DNA of 64,000 bases from Microglena sp. YARC (lineage: Eukaryota > Chlorophyta > Chlorophyceae > Chlamydomonadales > Chlamydomonadaceae). The first letter of the stretch is position 1. Each line of letters begins with the position of its first letter. Location: positions 35,141,553 to 35,205,552 of the forward strand of contig CM039463.1 of assembly GCA_022414725.1 (NCBI GenBank), written 5' to 3'. Below the pieces are notes generated by a model. It had not been told where the DNA came from and ran no database searches. It saw only the letters and a program-made list of their open reading frames with translations. Position numbers and translations under genes: made by a program. Shown here one piece after another: positions 50,080 through 62,799 of the stretch.

Positions 50080-51250
50080 CTCAGTGTACCAAACATGTGA
50101 AACTCTGCAATGCCTCCCCCTGGAATGGCATACCACCATTCCCCAACTGTTCACCCTCATGTGGATCATGGGCCATACCCCAAAATGCTGGAAAACATCT
50201 AACACTGTCATGTTGTACAAGAAAGGGTAGCCCACTTCCCCTGGCAACTATAGACCCATAGGACTCAACAACACTATAGCTAAGCTGTGGACTAGTATGG
50301 TCACAGCAGTAACCGCCAGCATTGCTGAACACCACAATATCCTAAGTGGAGCTCAGGAAGGATTAAGACAACACAGAAGCACCAACAGACAACTAGCCCA
50401 CCTCTTGAATGATATGGAAGATGCAGCACTGACTAAACAAGACCTTCTAGTTGGCTATTTTGACTTATCCAACGCTTTCAACATGATCAACCATGACACC
50501 CTCTTATACACCTTGTATGGCCTGGGCCTCCCTTATGACCTCATAGACACCCTTGAAGACATATACACCCAGGCCACTACCTAAATCACCCTAGAGGGAC
50601 ACCAGGGACCGCCAATTGATATTCTTAGGGGTACCATCCAAGGTGACACCCTCTCCCCACTCCTTTTTATCCTCCATATTGAACCTCTCCACAGATGGCT
50701 CAAGTCTGGAGGCAGGGGATACAAAGCTGCCTGCCTCACCACTAGCCAACAAGAACAGCACTGCATGGGCAGCCTAGGATACGCTGATGACACAGCAGTC
50801 CTTAACCTTTAGAGGACCTCACCACACAGTGCCAGAAGGTTCAGAAACTCAGTCAGTGGGCAGGCCTCCCCCTAAATGGCAGTATATGTGTAGTGACAGG
50901 TATCCTTCACAAGTCTTGCCCATACAATCCCACCAATAATACCACACTATCCCGACTGCTCAAAAATAAAATAGTGGCTGGGGGCACCTTTGCGGCACAC
51001 CAACACCCTGACACGCCCTACCTCTACCTGGGGGTCCTCATCCCTCACGCTGAACTGGCAACCCCAAGTGCTCAGAGCGCTTGACCAAATCCAAGAGAAA
51101 GGAACCCCAATACTACAATCTGCCAAATCCAGGGGCGCCATCCCAAGGCAATGCATACACCTCATCGAGACATGTGTCAAACTTGCTATCACATACCCCA
51201 TGACTCTGCACCCCTACAACCTTGGAGACATTCATACCCTAGATAGGGCC
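50080..51250 (+). pseudogene. Reverse transcriptase domain of the retrotransposon
   Basis: LYKKG (stop) then NYRPIGL is RT block 1, and EGLRQHRSTNRQLAHL is block 2. GYFDLSNAFNMINHDTLLYT holds the first catalytic Asp. QGDTLSPLLFILHIEPL is block 4, and LGYADDTAVLNL carries the catalytic pair. In-frame stop at 50582-50584 and further breaks after YADD. Confidence 0.88.
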
Positions 51251-52360
51251 ATAGCAGCCCTGGCAAAAGCATGCTGCAATCTGCCCACCACCTTTCCCTC
51301 TGCGTCTGTCTGCCTACCCACTACGCAGGCAGGCCTCGGGGCGCCCTCCCTCCTTGTTGACTACACACAAATGAAGACGACCGCCCTTACAAGGTCTCTC
51401 AATGACAGTGGGAAACTGGGCATCACCACGAAGGCTCTCTTGAACGTGCAACAAACCCTGATCAAAGCCCGCCCAGACACCCCCCAGACCCGCACGAGAT
51501 ACACCTCACCATCAAAGAAGCTCCTCTTGCTCCAGCAAGCTGACATCCAACTACACCTAAATGATGATATCATTACCCCCACCCAGCTCCCCCCAGAACC
51601 TGTTGTCCCCTGGAGACTGCTTAGCCCCCTCTTCTCACTTGGTATCACAAGCTACCTGGACCTCATCACCCCAGCAGGCACCCACCTAATTACCGCCACT
51701 GACCTCATCACCCCAGCAGGCACCCACCTAATTACCACCACTGACCTCATCACTCCAGCAGGCACCCACCTAATTACCACCACTGACCTCATCACCCCAG
51801 CAGGCACCCACCTAATTACCACCACTGACCTCATCACCCCAGCAGGCACCCACCTAATTACCACCACTGACCTCATCACCCCAGCAGGCACCCACCTAAT
51901 TACCACCACCGACCTCTTCACCCCAGCAGGCACCCACCTAATTACCACCACTGACCTCATCACCCCAGCAGGCACCCACCTAATTACCACCACTGACCTC
52001 ATCACCCCAGCAGGCACCCACCTAATTACCACCACTGACCTCATCACCCCAGCAGGCACCCACCTAATTACCACCACTGACCTCATCACCCCAGCAGGCA
52101 CCCACCTAATTACCACCACTGACCTCATCACCCCAGAAGGCACCCACCTAATTGCCACCACTGATCTCACCCTGAGATTTGGTAAACCTGTCACCAACTA
52201 CCAGAAGGCCTCCCTCAACAGGCGCAGCCTCCATCTTAGCCAGCACCCACCACCCGGGGACTCATCCCCCAATACCACCTTCAACAGCTCCCAACCCCTT
52301 TCCATGCCATGTAGGGCCCTCCCCATGCCCATGACTCCCCCCACCCAACACAGCCGCTAG
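50990..52360 (+). pseudogene. Post-RT open frame carrying a 14-residue repeat
   Basis: 456 residues remain open in the same frame as the RT core. The first part (LRALDQIQEKGTPILQSAKS, LIETCVKLAITYPM, QAGLGAPSLL) is the usual thumb/post-RT region of non-LTR elements. The 12-fold repeat follows, then a Pro/Ser-rich end. Confidence 0.65.
51659..52162 (+). repeat. In-frame minisatellite, 42-bp unit, 12 copies (DLITPAGTHLITTT)
   Basis: The first copy ends ITAT, copy 7 has DLF and copy 12 has PEG/IATT. All others are identical at protein level and nearly so at DNA level. The period keeps frame. Confidence 0.95.
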
Positions 52361-52362
52361 AC

Positions 52363-54240
52363 CCTCCCCCCTAGTGTCCCTCTCTCACGCAAACCCACCC
52401 AACTAAACTGACCACACGCAACCACACGCAATCACAACCAGCCAGTCGCAACCACAACTAACCATAACCACTGTCATCCGACCTTCCCGTCCCTATCCTC
52501 TACCCATCATGGTGACCAGGGGCCCCTTTGATTGACTTGCAGGGACACTGATGGAAATGGCTGTCTCCCATGCCCAAACTCCATCCTAACGCCCGCCCCG
52601 GCTACCAACACCAGAGGGGCCAGGTCGTCACTGCCCTAGACCCTACCCACCTGGATCGCTGGGTAGCCCGCTACCACCTCTGTAAGGGAGACTTCTGCCA
52701 CAGCAAGGATGCAGCCACCTATAAGGTGCTGGGTATCACCAAATGCAACGGCACTGACGGCTCTCGTCGCGCCTGCACCAGGCACCTTGCTCCTGCCCCC
52801 CCTGCCTACCCCCTAAAATCCTGCACCTTCTATATGCATCCCAATATGAGTACACTACTATACTTGGTGTCCGAGTCCAACGGATCAAGGACACCCCCAC
52901 CACCCATCTGCGGGTCCAGCATGCACCCATCAACATGCACCTGTCCCACCTCCCATCCTACCTAGCACTAGGATATACTCTCAAGCATGAGACACCCTTA
53001 CCATGTGGCCAAACCCAGGCTCACTGGAAAGCGATCAGCATTGCCACAACAGAGCTGATTGAGCGCATAGGAGTCAAAGCCGTCACCGCCCTCCTAGAGG
53101 CCCATAAAACAGCCTCGCACACCCTTTTTACTAACAACCCTTTTTACCCCCGTAGGAAGGACGCCCACATCACAAACGCCCAATCTCAAGGGCAGTGGAC
53201 CCTGACAGGCCAATTCAATGCCCAGACACCCTGACTTGGACATCCCAGCCCCTGGACACTATCATATCCAAACAGGCCTCCTCCCCCATGCCCAACTCAA
53301 TGGAGCTCCACCCATCCACCCTACCACAACATTACTTCCCCTCTGGCAATTGAATTGGTCACCTCCCACCTCCCCACCTCCTCAGCCAACAGACTCCAAC
53401 ACCAATACAACACCGCCCAAGCAACCATACCCAGCCTGGGGCACTCACACTCCCAAGGGTCCTCTGCTGGAGACCTAGCCAGCCTATTCCACCGTCTCAA
53501 GGACACCCCCCCACCGCTCCTCACCCCACCCTCCTTCAAGCCCTCACATTGTTGGGGGTCCAAACAGACAGGTCAACAGGGCCACTCTGATGCTACCCAT
53601 CTCTCCCCCACTGCTCCTCCCTCCACCCTCATGACCACCTCTTCGGTGCAAGCCCAGACCCATAATCTCACCCATGGACAGGAGCATCAGTGATACACTC
53701 CCTGGAGGATACCAAGAAAGCCTAGGAGGCAGTCAGATGGGCACTCACCAGTGCCAAGGCAGCACAAACTCACTCCATCCCAACCTGCACCCTCCTCTTG
53801 GTCCCACACACAAAGCACACAGCCTACGAAACACACACCGCCCACCCCTGGGTCCAGGTCCTAGATACCATCCCAGCCAGGGCCCCCATTATCCACCAAC
53901 CGTCCATCTGGACTGGGGGGAAAATCACCTCCACCATTGCAAGGACAAAGAGGCACCAAATCCTCCTCATCGCCAACCCCCTGGGCCACCCTGGCCCGCC
54001 CACCGCCTTTACCCAAGCATGGAATGAAGCTATGCACCACCTGCATCCCTCCAACAAAAGCATCCAACCCATCCTCTACCCTGCCATCGGCCCTGCCCCC
54101 CTCCCCATTCCCCCACCACCCAAGGCTCTCCGACTCATCCTCCAGGCCCCTTGGAGTGCCCCCCCCCCCCCCCCCCCCCCATCCCCCTCCCACTTTCCCA
54201 ACACCTTACCCCCGGAACTACCAAAACACCCGCCATGTAG
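52363..54240 (+). pseudogene. Retrotransposon inter-domain region (between RT and RNase H)
   Basis: Pro/His/Thr-rich open pieces in all three frames, one with TCRDTDGNGCLPCPN (near 52540), possibly a zinc knuckle. A poly-C tract lies at 54160-54180. No further domain is identified. Confidence 0.45.
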
Positions 54241-54241
54241 G

Positions 54242-54585
54242 CCAGCAGCTATACACCGATGGCAGCCAGATCCCCCAGCCAGAGGGCCCGGCCCTCCTCG
54301 GGGCTGCAGTATACTCCCCATTGTCAGGCCAAAGCTTTACAATTAACCCAGGGGGTATTGACATCACCAGAACCAACAATAGCAGAAATATGCTCTATCC
54401 ACCAGGCCTTAGCACAAACACCCCTTACAACCCCTGTCACCATCTACACTGATAGCCTTTGTAGTCTCCATCTCATTCGGAGACTTATCCACAACCCCCA
54501 CTCTGTCAAGGAATGTACTCAAAAGCAACTCCTTGAGGCCATTGGAAAATTCCTCCTGGCCAGAGTCCTTAGTGGCACTCCCATG
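54242..54585 (+). pseudogene. RNase H domain, interrupted by a MITE
   Basis: QLYTDGSQI, then GAAVYSP, then (frame-shifted) AEICSIHQALAQTPLTTP and VTIYTDSLCSLHLIRRL. These match the D-G-S, E and D-S motifs of RNase HI. The reading frame is cut at 54586 by the MITE. Confidence 0.78.
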
Positions 54586-54697
54586 CAGGGTACTAGTAAG
54601 CGCGCTCGGCAGCGCGGTGCCGCGCTGCCTTTTTGAGCCCCTCTGCGCGTTTTGCGCAGTTTTTTCAACCCCCTGAGGGCGCAGCGCGCAGTTTTTG
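54586..54697. mobile_element. hAT-like MITE, copy 5, right end truncated
   Basis: CAGGGTACTAGTAAGCGCGC start, GCGCAGTTTTTTCAACCCCC interior as in copy 4. The right inverted repeat is missing, with the junction near GCAGTTTTTGCCA. Confidence 0.75.
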
Positions 54698-54719
54698 CCA
54701 CCTTTGGTGGGGCCTCCTA

Positions 54720-54905
54720 TGGAACAAGAAGCTGGGTTACCTATGGAAAATGCCATATGGTAGTAACCCCCACCCCCCTACATCAGACACCTGCCCCATT
54801 TGTCACACATGCCAAGATGGGGCTAGTCACATGCTGGCAGGCTGCAAGCACCCAACCTTGACTGGCATGAATATTAATCGGCACAGCCTTGCAGTACAAT
54901 TAATA
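54720..54905 (+). pseudogene. Zinc-finger region of the retrotransposon
   Basis: LGYLWKMPYGSNPHPPTSDT, then CPICHTCQDGASHMLAGC (C-x2-C-x8-H-x4-C) and KHPTLTGMNINRHSLAVQLI. This is the conserved block preceding the restriction-like endonuclease. Confidence 0.75.
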
Positions 54906-55033
54906 CAAAAAGCTCATGTATATGGACGCTGGCAAACTGGAATACCCCCCCAATGGGGTTCTAGGGAACAGGCCGCCCTCTTGGCTGAAACCCACTACCA
55001 ACCACCTGGGACAAACTCAGACCAGACCTCCTC

Positions 55034-55393
55034 TTGACCCCTGATCAACAAACATGCTCCAATCCCACCTCATGTCCCCACATCCACAAAGTCGAAGTCG
55101 GCTACTGCTCTGACACCAACCACAAGGTTAAATATGCGGAAAAGGGGAATCAGCACAGGACTCTATCACAGGCTCTGAAAGATCAGGGATATCAAGTGAT
55201 ATACTCAGTTGTTACATTGGGTACCACAGGGACCATACCTATCAATGCACTTTTCTACCTCACCCGCTTAGGTATCTCCAAGGTAGCCGCACTCAAGCTT
55301 TGCACCACACTTCATACATACAACCCAGAGGAGGGCCATACATACAACCCAGAGGAGGGCCATACATACAACCCAGAGGAGGGCCATACATAA
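55034..55393 (+). pseudogene. Restriction-like endonuclease C-terminus running into the satellite
   Basis: HKVEVGYCSDTNHKVKYAEK, NQHRTLSQALKDQGY, VTLGTTGTIPINALFYLTRL and KVAALKLCTTLHTY, then the satellite octapeptide NPEEGHTY. The original C-terminus is replaced by repeat-coded residues up to a TAA at 55391. Confidence 0.7.
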
Positions 55394-58300
55394 AACCCAG
55401 AGGAGGGCCATACCACAACCCGGGGTAGGGCAATACATACAACCCAGAGGAGGGCCATACATACAACCCAGAGGAGGGCCATACATACAACCCAGAGGAG
55501 GGCCATACATACAACCCGGAGGAGGGCCATACATACAACCCGGGGTAGGGCCATACATACAACCCAGAGGAGGGCCATACATACAACCCAGAGGAGGGCC
55601 ATACATACAACCGGAGGAGGGCCATACATACAACCAGAGGAGGGCCATACATACAACCCAGAGGAGGGCCATACATACAACCCAGAGGAGGGCCATACAT
55701 ACAACCCAGAGGAGGGCCATACATACAACCCGGGGTAGGGCCATACATACAACCCAGAGGAGGGCCATACATACAACCCGGGGTAGGGCCATACATACAA
55801 CCCAGAGGAGGGCCATACATACAACCCAGAGGAGGGCCATACATACAACCCAGAGGAGGGCCATACATACAACCCAGAGGAGGGCCATACATACAACCCA
55901 GAGGAGGGCCATACATACAACCCGGGGAGGGCCATACATACAACCCAGGGCCATACATACAACCCAGAGGAGGGCCATACATACAACCCGGGGTAGGGCC
56001 ATACATACAACCCAGAGGAGGGCCATACATACAACCCAGAGGAGGGCCATACATACAACCCGGGGTAGGGCCATACATACAACCCAGAGGAGGGCCATAC
56101 ATACAACCCGAGGGCCATACATACAACCCAGAGGAGGGCCATACATACAACCCAGGAGGGCCATACATACAACCCTGAGGAGGGCCATACATACAACCCA
56201 GAGGAGGGCCATACATACAACCCAGAGGAGGGCCATACATACAACCCAGAGGAGGGCCATACATACAACCCAGAGGAGGGCCATACATACAACCCAGAGG
56301 AGGGCCCATACATACAACCCAGGGCCATACATACATACCCAGAGGAGGGCCATACATACAACCCAGAGGAGGGCCATACATACAACCCAGAGGAGGGCCA
56401 TACACACAACCCTGAGGAGGGCCATACATACAACCCAGAGGAGGGCCATACATACAACCCAGAGGAGGGCCATACATACAACCCGGGGTAGGGCCATACA
56501 TACAACCCAGAGGAGGGCCATACATACAACCCAGAGGAGGGCCATACATACAACCCAGAGGAGGGCCATACATACAACCCGGAGGAGGGCCATACATACA
56601 ACCAGAGGAGGGGAAGGGCCATACATACAACCCAGAGGAGGGCCATACATACAACCCAGAGGAGGGCCATACATACAACCCAGGGCATACATACAACCCA
56701 GAGGAGGGCCATACATACAACCCAGAGGAGGGCCATACATACAACCCAGAGGAGGGCCATACACACAACCCTGAGGAGGGCCATACATACAACCCAGAGG
56801 AGGGCCATACATACAACCCAGAGGAGGGCCATACATACAACCCAGAGGAGGGCCATACATACAACCCAGAGGAGGGGCCATACATACAACCCAGAGGAGG
56901 GCCATACATACAACCCAGAGGAGGGCCATACATACAACCCAGGAGGGCCATACATACAACCCTGAGGAGGGCCATACATACAACCCAGAGGAGGGCCATA
57001 CATACAACCCAGAGGAGGGCCATACATACAACCCGGAGGGCCATACATACAACCCAGAGGAGGGCCATACATACAACCCAGAGGAGGGCCATACATACAA
57101 CCCAGAGGAGGGCCCATACATACAACCCAGAGGAGGGCCATACATACAACCCAGAGGAGGGCCATACATACAACCCAGAGGAGGGCCATACATACAACCC
57201 AGAGGAGGGCCATACATACAACCCAGGAGGGCCATACATACAACCCAGAGGAGGGCCATACATACAACCCAGAGGAGGGCCATACATACAACCCAGAGGA
57301 GGGCCATACATACAACCCGGAGGGCCATACATACAACCCAGAGGAGGGCCATACATACAAACCCAGAGGAGGGCCATACATACAACCCAGAGGAGGGCCA
57401 TACATACCAACCCAGAGGAGGGCCATACATACAAACCCGGAGGGCCATACATACAACCCAGAGGAGGGCCATACATACAACCCAGAGGAGGGCCATACAT
57501 ACAACCCAGAGGAGGGCCATACACACAACCCAGAGGAGGGCCATACATACAACCCAGAGGAGGGCCATACATACAACCCAGAGGAGGGCCATACATACAA
57601 CCCAGAGGAGGGCCATACATACAACCCAGAGGAGGGCCATACATACAACCCAGAGGAGGGCCATACATACAACCCAGAGGAGGGCCATACATACAACCCG
57701 GAGGGCCATATACAACCCAGAGGAGGGCCATACATACAACCCAGAGGAGGGCCATACATACAACCCAGAGGAGGGCCATACATACAACCCAGAGGAGGGC
57801 CATACATACAACCCAGAGGAGGGCCATACATACAACCCAGAGGGTAGGGCCATACATACAACCCAGAGGAGGGCCATACATACAACCCAGAGGAGGGCCA
57901 TACATACAACCCAGAGGAGGGCCATACATACAACCCAGAGGAGGGCCATACATACAACCCAGGAGGGCCATACATACAACCCAGAGGAGGGCCATACATA
58001 CAACCCAGAGGAGGGCCATACATACAACCCAGAGGAGGGCCATACATACAACCCAGAGGAGGGCCATACATACAACCCAGAGGAGGGCCATACATACAAC
58101 CCAGAGGAGGGCCATACATACAACCCAGAGGAGGGCCATACATACAACCCAGAGGAGGGCCATACATACAACCCAGAGGAGGGCCATACATACAACCCAG
58201 AGGAGGGCCATACATACAACCCAGAGGAGGGCCATACATACAACCCAGAGGAGGGCCATACATACAACCCAGAGGAGGGCCATACATACAAACCCAGAGG

Positions 58301-61300
58301 AGGGCCATACATACAACCCAGAGGAGGGCCATACATACAACCCAGAGGAGGGCACATACAACCCAGGAGGAGGGCCCATACATACAACCCAGAGGAGGGC
58401 CATACATACAACCCAGAGGAGGGCCATACATACAACCCAGAGGAGGGCCATACATAACAACCCAGAGGAGGGCCATACATACAACCCAGAGGAGGGCCAT
58501 ACATACAACCCAGAGGAGGGCCATACATACAACCCAGAGAGGGCCATACATACAACCCAGAGGAGGGCCCATAGAGGGCCATACAACCCAGAGGAGGGCC
58601 ATACATACAACCCAGGGCCATAATACACCCAGAAGGAGGGCCATACATACAACCCAGAGGAGGGCCATACATACAACCCAGAGGAGGGCCATACATACAA
58701 CCCAGAGGAGGGCCATACATACAACCCAGAGGAGGGCCATACATACAACCCAGAGGAGGGCCATACATACAACCCAGAGGAGGGCCATACATACAACCCA
58801 GAGGAGGGCCATACATACAACCCAGAGGAGGGCCATACATACAACCCAGAGGAGGGCCATACATACAACCCAGAGGAGGGCCATACATACAACCCAGAGG
58901 AGGGCCATACATACAACCCAGAGGAGGGCCATACATACAACCCGAGGAGGGCCATACATACAACCCAGAGGAGGGCCATACATACAACCCAGAGGAGGGC
59001 CATACATACAACCCAGAGGAGGGCCATACATACAACCCAGAGGAGGGCCATACATACAACCCAGAGGAGGGCCATACCATACAACCCAGAGCGAGGGCCA
59101 TACATACAACCCAGAGGAGGGCCATACATACAACCCAGAGGAGGGCCATACATACAACCCGGAGGGCCATACATACAACCCCAGGAGGAGGGCCATACAT
59201 ACAACCCAGAGGAGGGCCATACATACAACCCAGAGAGGAGGGCCATACATACAACCCAGAGGAGGGCCATACATACAACCAGAGGAGGGCCATACATACA
59301 ACCCAGAGGAGGGCCATACATACAACCCAAGGAGGGCCACGTACATACAACCCGGAGGAGGGCCATACATACAACCCAGAGGAGGGCCATACATACAACC
59401 CAGAGGAGGGCCATACATACAAACCCAGAGGAGGGCCATACATACAACCCAGAGGAGGGCCATACATACAACCCAGAGGAGGGCCATACATACAACCCAG
59501 AGGAGGGCCATACATACAACCCAGAGGAGGGCCATACATAACAACCCAGAGGAGGGCCATACATACAACCCAGAGGAGGGCCATACATACAACCCAGAGG
59601 AGGGCCATACATACAACCTGGAGGAGGGCCATACATACAACCCAGAGGAGGGCCATACATACAACCCAGAGGAGGGCCATACATACAACCCAGAGGAGGG
59701 CCATACATACAAACCCGGGGCATACATAGGGCCATACATACAACCCAGAGGGAGGGCCATACATACAACCCAGAGGAGGGCCATACATACATACCCAGAG
59801 GAGGGCCATACATACAACCCGGGAGGGCCATACATACAACCCAGAGGAGGGCCATACATACAACCCAGAGGAGGGCCATACAACCCAGAGGAGGGCCATA
59901 CAACCCCAGAGGACATACAACCCAGAGGAGGGCCATACATACAACCCAGAGGCAGGCCATACATACAACCCAGAGGAGGGCCATACATACAACCCAGAGG
60001 AGGGCCATACATACAACCCGGCGAGGAGGGCCATACATACAACCCAGAGAGGGCCATACATACAACCCAGAGGTAGGGCCATACATACAACCCGAGGGCC
60101 CATACATACAACCCAGAGGAGGGCCATACATACAAACCCGGGTTAGGGCCATACATACAACCCAGAGAGAGAGGGCATACATACAAGGGCCCATTACATA
60201 CAACCCAGAGGAGGGCCAATACATACAACCCGGTAGGGCCATACATACAACCCAGAGGAGGGCCATACATGGCCATACATACAACCCGGAGGAGGGCCAT
60301 ACATACAACCCAGAGGAGGCCATACATACAACCAGAGGAGGGCCATACATACAACCCGGGTAGGGCCATACATACAACCCAGGAGGGAGGGCCATACATA
60401 CAACCCAGGGAGGGCCATACATACAACCCAGAGGAGGGCCATACATACAACCAGAGGTAGGCCATACATACAACCCAGAGGAGGGCCATACATACAACCC
60501 GGGGTAGGGCCATACATACAACCCAGAGGAGGCCATACATACAACCCAGAGGGGGCCATACATACAACCCAAGGAGGGCCATACATACAACCCAGAGGAG
60601 GGCCATACATACAACCCAGAGGAGGGCCATACATACAACCCAGAGGAGGGCCATACATACAACCCAGAGGAGGGCCATACATACAACCCAGAGGAGGCCA
60701 TACATACAACCAGAGGAGGGCCATACATACAACCCAGAGGAGGGCCATACATACAACCCAGGGCCATACATACAACCCAGAGGAGGGCCATACATACAAC
60801 CAGAGGAGGGCCATACATACAACCCAGAGGAGGGCCATACACTACAACCAGAGGAGGGCCATACATACAACCCAGAGGAGGGCCATACATACAACCCAGA
60901 GGAGGGCCATACATACAACCCAGAGGAGGGCCATACATACAACCCAGAGGAGGGCCATACATACAACCCAGAGGAGGGCCATACATACAACCCAGAGGAG
61001 GGCCATACATACAACCCAGAGGAGGGCCATACATACAACCCAGAGGAGGGCCATACATACAACCCAGAGGAGGGCCATACATACAACCCGGGGTAGGGCC
61101 ATACATACAACCCAGAGGAGGGCCATACATACAACCCGGGGTAGGGCCATACATACAACCCAGAGGAGGGCCATACATACAACCCAGAGGAGGGCCATAC
61201 ATACAACCCAGAGGAGGGCCATACATACAACCCGGGGTAGGGCCATACATACAACCCAGAGGAGGGCCATACATACAACCCAGAGGAGGGCCATACATAC

Positions 61301-62799
61301 AACCCAGAGGAGGGCCATACATACAACCCGGAGGAGGGCCATACATACAACCCAGAGGAGGGCCATACATACAACCCAGAGGAGGGCCATACATACAACC
61401 CAGAGGAGGGCCATACATACAACCCAGGGTAGGGCCATACATACAACCCAGAGGAGGGCCATACATACAACCCAGAGGAGGGCCATACATACAACCCAGA
61501 GGAGGGCCATACATACAACCCAGAGAGGGCCATACATACAACCCAGAGGAGGGCCATATCCGGGAGGGCCATACATACAAACCCAGAGGAGGGCCATACA
61601 TACAACCCGGGGTAGGGCCATACATACAACCCAGAGGAGGGCCATACATACAACCCAGAGGAGGGCCATACATACAACCCAGAGGAGGGCCATACATACA
61701 ACCCGGGGTAGGGCCATACATACAACCCAGAGGAGGGCCATACATACAACCCGTAGGGGGCCATACATACAACCCAGAGGAGGGCCATACATACAACCCA
61801 GAGGGAGGGCCATACATACAACCCAGAGAGAGGAGGGCCATACATACAACCCAGAGGAGGGCCATACATACAACCCAGAGGAGGGCCATACATACAACCC
61901 AGAGGAGGGCCATACATACAACCCAGAGGAGGGCCATACATACAACCCAGAGGAGGGCCATACATACAACCAGAGGAGGGCCATACATACAACCCAGAGG
62001 AGGGCCATACATACAACCCCAGGAGGGCCATACATACAACCCGGGGTAGGGCCATACATACAACCCCCATACGTAGGGCCATACATACAACCCAGAGGGT
62101 AGGGCCATACATACAACCCAGGAAAGGCCTACATACAACCCAGAGGAGGGCCATACATACATACATACCAGAGGAGGCCATACACAAAAGGAGGGCCATA
62201 CATACAAAGGGGCCATACATACACCCACCCAGAGGAGGGCCATACATACAACCAGATGGGCCATACCATAGGCATACATACAAGGGCCATACATGCCATA
62301 CATACAACCCAGAGGAGGGCCATACATATCAACCAGAGGGAGACCCGGGGAGGGCCATAACATACAACCCAAGGAGGGCCATACATACAACCCAGAGGAG
62401 GGCCATACATGCAACCCAGAGGAGGGCCATACATACAACCCAGAGGAGGCCATACATACAACCCAGAGGAGGGCCATACATACAACCAGGGTAGGGCCAT
62501 ACATACAACCCAGAGAGGGGCCATACATACAACCCAGAGGAGGGCCATACATACAACCCAGAGGAGGGCCATACATACAACCCTGAGGAGGGCCATACAT
62601 ACAACCCGGGTAGGGCCATACATACAACCCAGAGGAGGGCCATACATACAACCAGAAGGAGGGCCATACATACAACGCAGAGGAGGGAGGGCCATACATA
62701 CAACCCAGAGGAGGGCCATACATACAACCCAGAGGAGGGCCATACATACAACCCAGAGGAGGGCCATACATACAACCAGAGAGGGCCCATACATACAAC
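55312..62799. repeat. Satellite, 24-bp unit, about 310 copies
   Basis: The unit is GGGCCATACATACAACCCAG followed by AGGA. A variant with CCCGGGGTAGGG in place of CCCAGAGGAGGG is scattered at both ends (55420-56490 and 60360-62110) and nearly absent from 56500-60100. Since 24 is divisible by three and no stop occurs in any minus-strand frame, minus ORFs of up to 2510 residues run through it (GLYVWPSS, GCMYGPPL or VVCMALLW repeats). I do not call these genes. Confidence 0.97.

Larger units (their letters stand above)
47690..55316 (+). pseudogene. Dualen/RandI-like non-LTR retrotransposon with two endonuclease types, RT and RNase H, decayed
   Basis: Domains in order: an N-terminal region with a protease-like HGEWYMIDS box (about 48085); apurinic endonuclease (48583-49310; VAGDWNAV at 48817, SDHSP near 49300); RT (50080-51200; NYRPIGL, LSGAQEG-RQHRST, YFDLSNAFN, QGDTLSPLLF, YADD at 50780-50791); a long C-terminal extension; RNase H (54242-54585; YTDGS at 54252, then IYTDSL); zinc motif C-x2-C-x8-H-x4-C (54792-54845); and a restriction-like endonuclease (55094-55316; VEVGYCSDT, K-EKGNQH-TL, TLGTTGTI). 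Having both endonuclease classes is the hallmark of Dualen elements described in Chlamydomonas. Stops and frameshifts interrupt every domain, and a MITE sits in RNase H, so this copy is dead. Confidence 0.82.

Noticed and set aside
51652..52197. 181-codon minus-strand ORF (RWVPAGVMRSVVVI repeats)
   Set aside because: Shadow of the 42-bp in-frame repeat that belongs to the plus-strand retrotransposon frame.
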